Of a stretch of 8,393 nucleotides of DNA, positions 6,189-8,393 are shown piece after piece (within the stretch, counting starts at the first letter, position 1; every line of letters starts with the position of its first letter). The notes under the pieces are model-generated. The model did not search any database, had not been told where the DNA came from, and saw nothing but the letters and a program-made list of their open reading frames with translations. A program made the translations under genes and the position numbers. This DNA is from Acidobacteriota bacterium (lineage in GTDB: Bacteria > Acidobacteriota > Polarisedimenticolia > Polarisedimenticolales > Polarisedimenticolaceae). The stretch is taken from the NCBI GenBank assembly GCA_011773795.1, contig WVWW01000086.1, positions 42,148 to 50,540 on the forward strand. Direction: 5' to 3'.

Positions 6189-6716
6189 ATGTGGAAACGA
6201 CCCGTTCGAACCGTGATGTTCTGTCTGCTCGCGACGCTCCTGCTGGGCGCCACGATCCAGGCAGCGGAGTACTACACCAAACACAAGGGCGACAATCGCC
6301 GGGGTGAACTCGAGGAGGGTCACGCGCTGGTCTACGTGTTCCGCCCGGCAACGATGGGCGCGGCGATCAAGACGTGGGCCTTCGTCGATGACGACCTGAT
6401 GATGGTCTCCAAGCCCAAGGCCTACTCGTTTGCCCAGGTGCCCGCGGGTAAACATCTGTTCTGGACCAAGTCGGAGAACACGTCGGCGATGGAGCTCGAC
6501 GTCGAGGCCGGCGAGACCTACTACCTCCAGGTCAAGATCAAGATGGGCTTCAACAAGGCCCGCGCGAAGCTCCTGCAGATCGACGAGGCCGAGGCCGAGA
6601 AGTTCTTCGCCAAGTGCAGCTTCGTCGAGCCCACGGAGGAGGGCCTGGCCCGCGCCACGGAGATCGTCGCGAACCGCAAACATCGCGCCGAGAAGAAGGT
6701 CGCCGAGAAGAAGTAG
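6189..6716 (+). CDS. DUF2846-like secreted protein with Lys-rich tail
   Basis: ATG follows AGAGGAGG with a suitable gap; 175 residues. Residues 1-25 form a signal peptide (MWKRPVRTVMFCLLATLLLG, cleavage near I-Q-A-A), so the product is periplasmic or exported. Residues about 45-130 match the DUF2846 pattern: ALVYVFRP, a central Ser-Phe-Ala-Gln-Val-Pro-Ala-Gly-Lys-His segment, ELDVEAGETYYLQVKI and a G-F block. This is a small beta-sandwich family of unknown function. The C-terminal 15 residues are lysine/glutamate rich (HRAEKKVAEKK). It is 45 nt from the cupin and the last gene before a clear intrinsic terminator. It may be cotranscribed with the amidohydrolase run or start from a local promoter. 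Confidence 0.8.
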   Translation: MWKRPVRTVMFCLLATLLLGATIQAAEYYTKHKGDNRRGELEEGHALVYVFRPATMGAAIKTWAFVDDDLMMVSKPKAYSFAQVPAGKHLFWTKSENTSAMELDVEAGETYYLQVKIKMGFNKARAKLLQIDEAEAEKFFAKCSFVEPTEEGLARATEIVANRKHRAEKKVAEKK

Positions 6717-6814
6717 CGGCCCCGCCTCGAATTGAGCCGATCCAACAGGCTCCGATGTATCGACCGTCGGGTTTGTCGGGGTGCGTCTGCCCGCGACGGG
6801 ACCGGATCACGAAA

Positions 6815-6852
6815 GGGGCTCTTGATGCGGGCCGAATCAAGCCCAATTTTTT
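6815..6852 (+). terminator. Intrinsic terminator after the DUF2846 gene
   Basis: GGGC (6816-6819) and TTGAT (6822-6826) pair with ATCAA (6836-6840) and GCCC (6841-6844), with a 2-nt bulge (TC) and a 9-nt loop. AA and then a six-T run follow at 6847-6852. It is about 100 nt after the DUF2846 stop and closes that transcription unit. The rest of the 175-bp gap to the TPR gene has no other obvious feature apart from the TPR gene's leader. Confidence 0.7.
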
Positions 6853-6891
6853 CCAATACCATCATTACATCATAAGGAACGGGGTGCCCCG

Positions 6892-7392
6892 GTGAATTAC
6901 GACGAACGCGATCGGAAGTTCAAACAGGGGTTGGGGATGTGCCGCAAGGGACGGATGGCGGATGCGGCGATCGTTTTTCGTGAGCTGGTCGCGGCCGGGA
7001 GCGAGGAGCCGTTGCACCTCTCCTACTACGGGCTCACGACCGCGACCGTGCACGGGCGACGGAGAGAAGGGCTACGCTACTGCCAGCGTGCGATGCAGTT
7101 CGATCCTTCGGATCCCGACGTCGTGTCCAATCTGGCTCGGCTCTACGAGCTCAACGGGCAGAAACAGAAGGCGGTGGAGACGCTTCGCCGCGGTCTTCGG
7201 CAAACGCCCGGTCACCCGCGATTGCTCGGCTACATCAACCGGCTGAGCCCGCGCAGGAAGCCGCCGCTGAGCATGGTCGATCGCGACAACCCGATCAACA
7301 AACAGCTGGCGATCCTAGCGGCCAAGATGACGGGCCGCTACAAGAAACGCAAGGTTCCCACCGGGCAGCAGCTCAAGGTTCGACGGGCCTAA
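6892..7392 (+). CDS. TPR-repeat protein with basic C-terminal tail
   Basis: GTG start at 6892, 166 residues, TAA stop. Residues about 9-115 contain three helix-turn-helix TPR units: 1, RKFKQGLGMCRKGRMADAA and IVFRELVAAGS; 2, LHLSYYGLTTATVHGRRREG and LRYCQRAMQFDP; 3, VVSNLARLYELNGQKQKA and VETLRRGLRQTP. The tail (119-166) is basic and includes the segment RKPPLSMVDRDNPINK, which recurs in small TPR proteins of related bacteria. There is no signal peptide, so it is a cytoplasmic protein-protein adaptor of unknown partner. AAGGA (6874-6878) is 13 nt from GTG. The short GGGGTGCCCC palindrome between them could bring the site nearer. Its stop overlaps the stop of the next, convergent gene. Confidence 0.85.
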   Translation: MNYDERDRKFKQGLGMCRKGRMADAAIVFRELVAAGSEEPLHLSYYGLTTATVHGRRREGLRYCQRAMQFDPSDPDVVSNLARLYELNGQKQKAVETLRRGLRQTPGHPRLLGYINRLSPRRKPPLSMVDRDNPINKQLAILAAKMTGRYKKRKVPTGQQLKVRRA

Positions 7393-8393
7393 TTCATCGA
7401 AGGGTCGCCGCAGCCGTCGACCGCGAAGACGCGGAACCCGTGCTGCATGGCCGTCGAGGCACCGCCGCTGAAGGTGGTGGACGTCGTCGCCGGGGCACAG
7501 TCGAGACCGGCCGGGCAGGCGATCGGTTGGCGCGTCGCCAGGTCGAACACCTGAATCGAATAGCCCGAAGCCCCGCCGACCGCGGGCCAGGCGAGAACGA
7601 GGTCGCCGCCGGTCCTGGTCACGAACGGCGCGACCGCATTGCCTACCTGGAACACCCCCGGGTCCAGCCGCGCCGGATCCTCGACGACGCGGAAGAACGC
7701 CGCCGAACGGTACGGCAGCGTGTCGGCAGCGTCCGGATCGGTGTATTGCAGCGCGGTGGTCACGGTCGCGTTGATCGACGCGCCGCCCCAGCCGGTGATC
7801 ACATGCGAGGTCGGTTCGCCCCCGGGGGGCGCGGCCAGGTAGCCCGGTTGTCCGGGCAACGGCGTGTGATTCGGATTGACGTTCCAGTCGGCAAGCACGT
7901 CGGGGTCGTTCTCGGTGCCCCACGAAACGACATAGCCCCAATCCGTGATGTTCGGTTCGCCCGTCAGGTTGGACCCGTCCTCCGGTAGGGCCCAGTCGAT
8001 CTTCGTGCCGTTGAGGCACGCCTCGGCGCTGATCTGATAGGGCGGGAAGGGACCCCAGGTGAAGTCCGCGCCGTCGGTGCGGTTGTCGAAATCGGGGCAG
8101 GACCAATCGTCGGCCGGAAGCGGGCTGCATGCGAGCGTCCCATCGTCGTTGGGACCCGAGATCAAGGCCAGCAAGCCGTAGCGTTCGTGGACCCAGAACC
8201 AGTCGATCCCGCGCAGGCCCGTCGCTCCGACACAGTCCACGAAGAGCAGGTCGGCGCCTGCCACGATGTCCGTTTCCTGCAGTAACAGGAGGGCGGGTAC
8301 GTAGTTGCCGGCGGCCACGTGCAGGAAACCGTCCTCGGTGATGGATCCGCGCAGGCCGGCGAAGTTCGGCAGCTGTCCCTGGCCGCGCGGGTT
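7389..8393 (-). CDS. Extracellular protein, C-terminal part with FnIII-like end (5' end beyond window)
   Basis: The frame is open from the window edge (8393) to TAG at 7389-7391, 334 residues; the start lies outside. No catalytic motif was recognised. The first half has aromatic and Asn/Asp-rich beta-like text (for example GTENDPDVLADWNVNPNHTP and NITDWGYVVSWG) and paired cysteines (CSPLPADDWSC). The last about 95 residues form a probable fibronectin type III-like domain: FRVVEDPARLDPGVFQVGN, LVLAWPAVGGASGYSIQVFD, and the end HGFRVFAVDGCGDPSMN. This type of end is common in secreted proteins of Acidobacteria-like genomes. The product is probably secreted, with a binding or adhesion role inferred weakly. 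It is convergent with the TPR gene and overlaps it by 4 nt. Confidence 0.75.
   Translation of the reverse strand, partial: NPRGQGQLPNFAGLRGSITEDGFLHVAAGNYVPALLLLQETDIVAGADLLFVDCVGATGLRGIDWFWVHERYGLLALISGPNDDGTLACSPLPADDWSCPDFDNRTDGADFTWGPFPPYQISAEACLNGTKIDWALPEDGSNLTGEPNITDWGYVVSWGTENDPDVLADWNVNPNHTPLPGQPGYLAAPPGGEPTSHVITGWGGASINATVTTALQYTDPDAADTLPYRSAAFFRVVEDPARLDPGVFQVGNAVAPFVTRTGGDLVLAWPAVGGASGYSIQVFDLATRQPIACPAGLDCAPATTSTTFSGGASTAMQHGFRVFAVDGCGDPSMN

Overview
The window is high-GC, densely coded bacterial DNA with short intergenic gaps. Several genes start with GTG or TTG behind good Shine-Dalgarno sequences, and both TGA and TAG/TAA serve as normal stops. Secreted VCBS/FG-GAP (CRTAC1-type) proteins, a lipoprotein DUF885 peptidase, a secreted amidohydrolase, FnIII-like extracellular protein ends and a TPR protein with a basic tail together suggest an Acidobacteriota-like or similar Gram-negative soil/sediment lineage. 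This is inferred from gene content only. No mobile element, CRISPR array, tRNA or rRNA was seen.

The main result lies at 1301-2344 on the minus strand. Two apparent ORFs (200 and 134 codons) are one 347-residue reading frame interrupted by a single in-frame TGA at 1742-1744. The TGA sits exactly where the first active-site cysteine of a DsbA-like thioredoxin fold belongs, giving U-P-Y-C instead of C-P-Y-C. Exactly 11 nt downstream is a perfect RNA hairpin (1712-1730) with GGUC in its loop. This spacing and loop match the minimal bacterial SECIS of E. coli fdhF. I read the gene as a selenoprotein: a periplasmic lipoprotein with a SurA-N-like domain fused to a selenocysteine DsbA-like domain. 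Standard gene callers would split it.

Layout: (1) 1-1281 minus, partial CRTAC1-type VCBS repeat protein, 19 nt downstream of the selenoprotein gene. A strong intrinsic terminator for the selenoprotein transcript (1230-1267) lies inside its first codons. (2) 1301-2344 minus, the selenoprotein. (3) 2345-2466, divergent intergenic region. (4) 2467-3813 plus, DUF885 metallopeptidase lipoprotein, convergent with (5) 3823-4137 minus, a small zf-TFIIB zinc-ribbon protein. (6) From a divergent 68-bp gap, a plus-strand run: amidohydrolase 4206-5546, small unknown protein 5557-5832, cupin 5835-6143, and DUF2846-like secreted protein 6189-6716, ending in an intrinsic terminator at 6815-6852. (7) 6892-7392 plus, TPR protein. 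(8) 7389-8393 minus, C-terminal part of an extracellular protein with an FnIII-like end, whose stop codon overlaps the TPR stop.

Several products act outside the cytoplasm: the thiol-disulfide selenoprotein, the DUF885 peptidase, the amidohydrolase (possibly a peptidase-like dipeptidase), the DUF2846 protein, the VCBS protein and the FnIII protein. The selenoprotein is a plausible envelope folding or redox-repair factor. No selenocysteine machinery (selA, selB, selC, selD) is in the window, and it would have to be encoded elsewhere.
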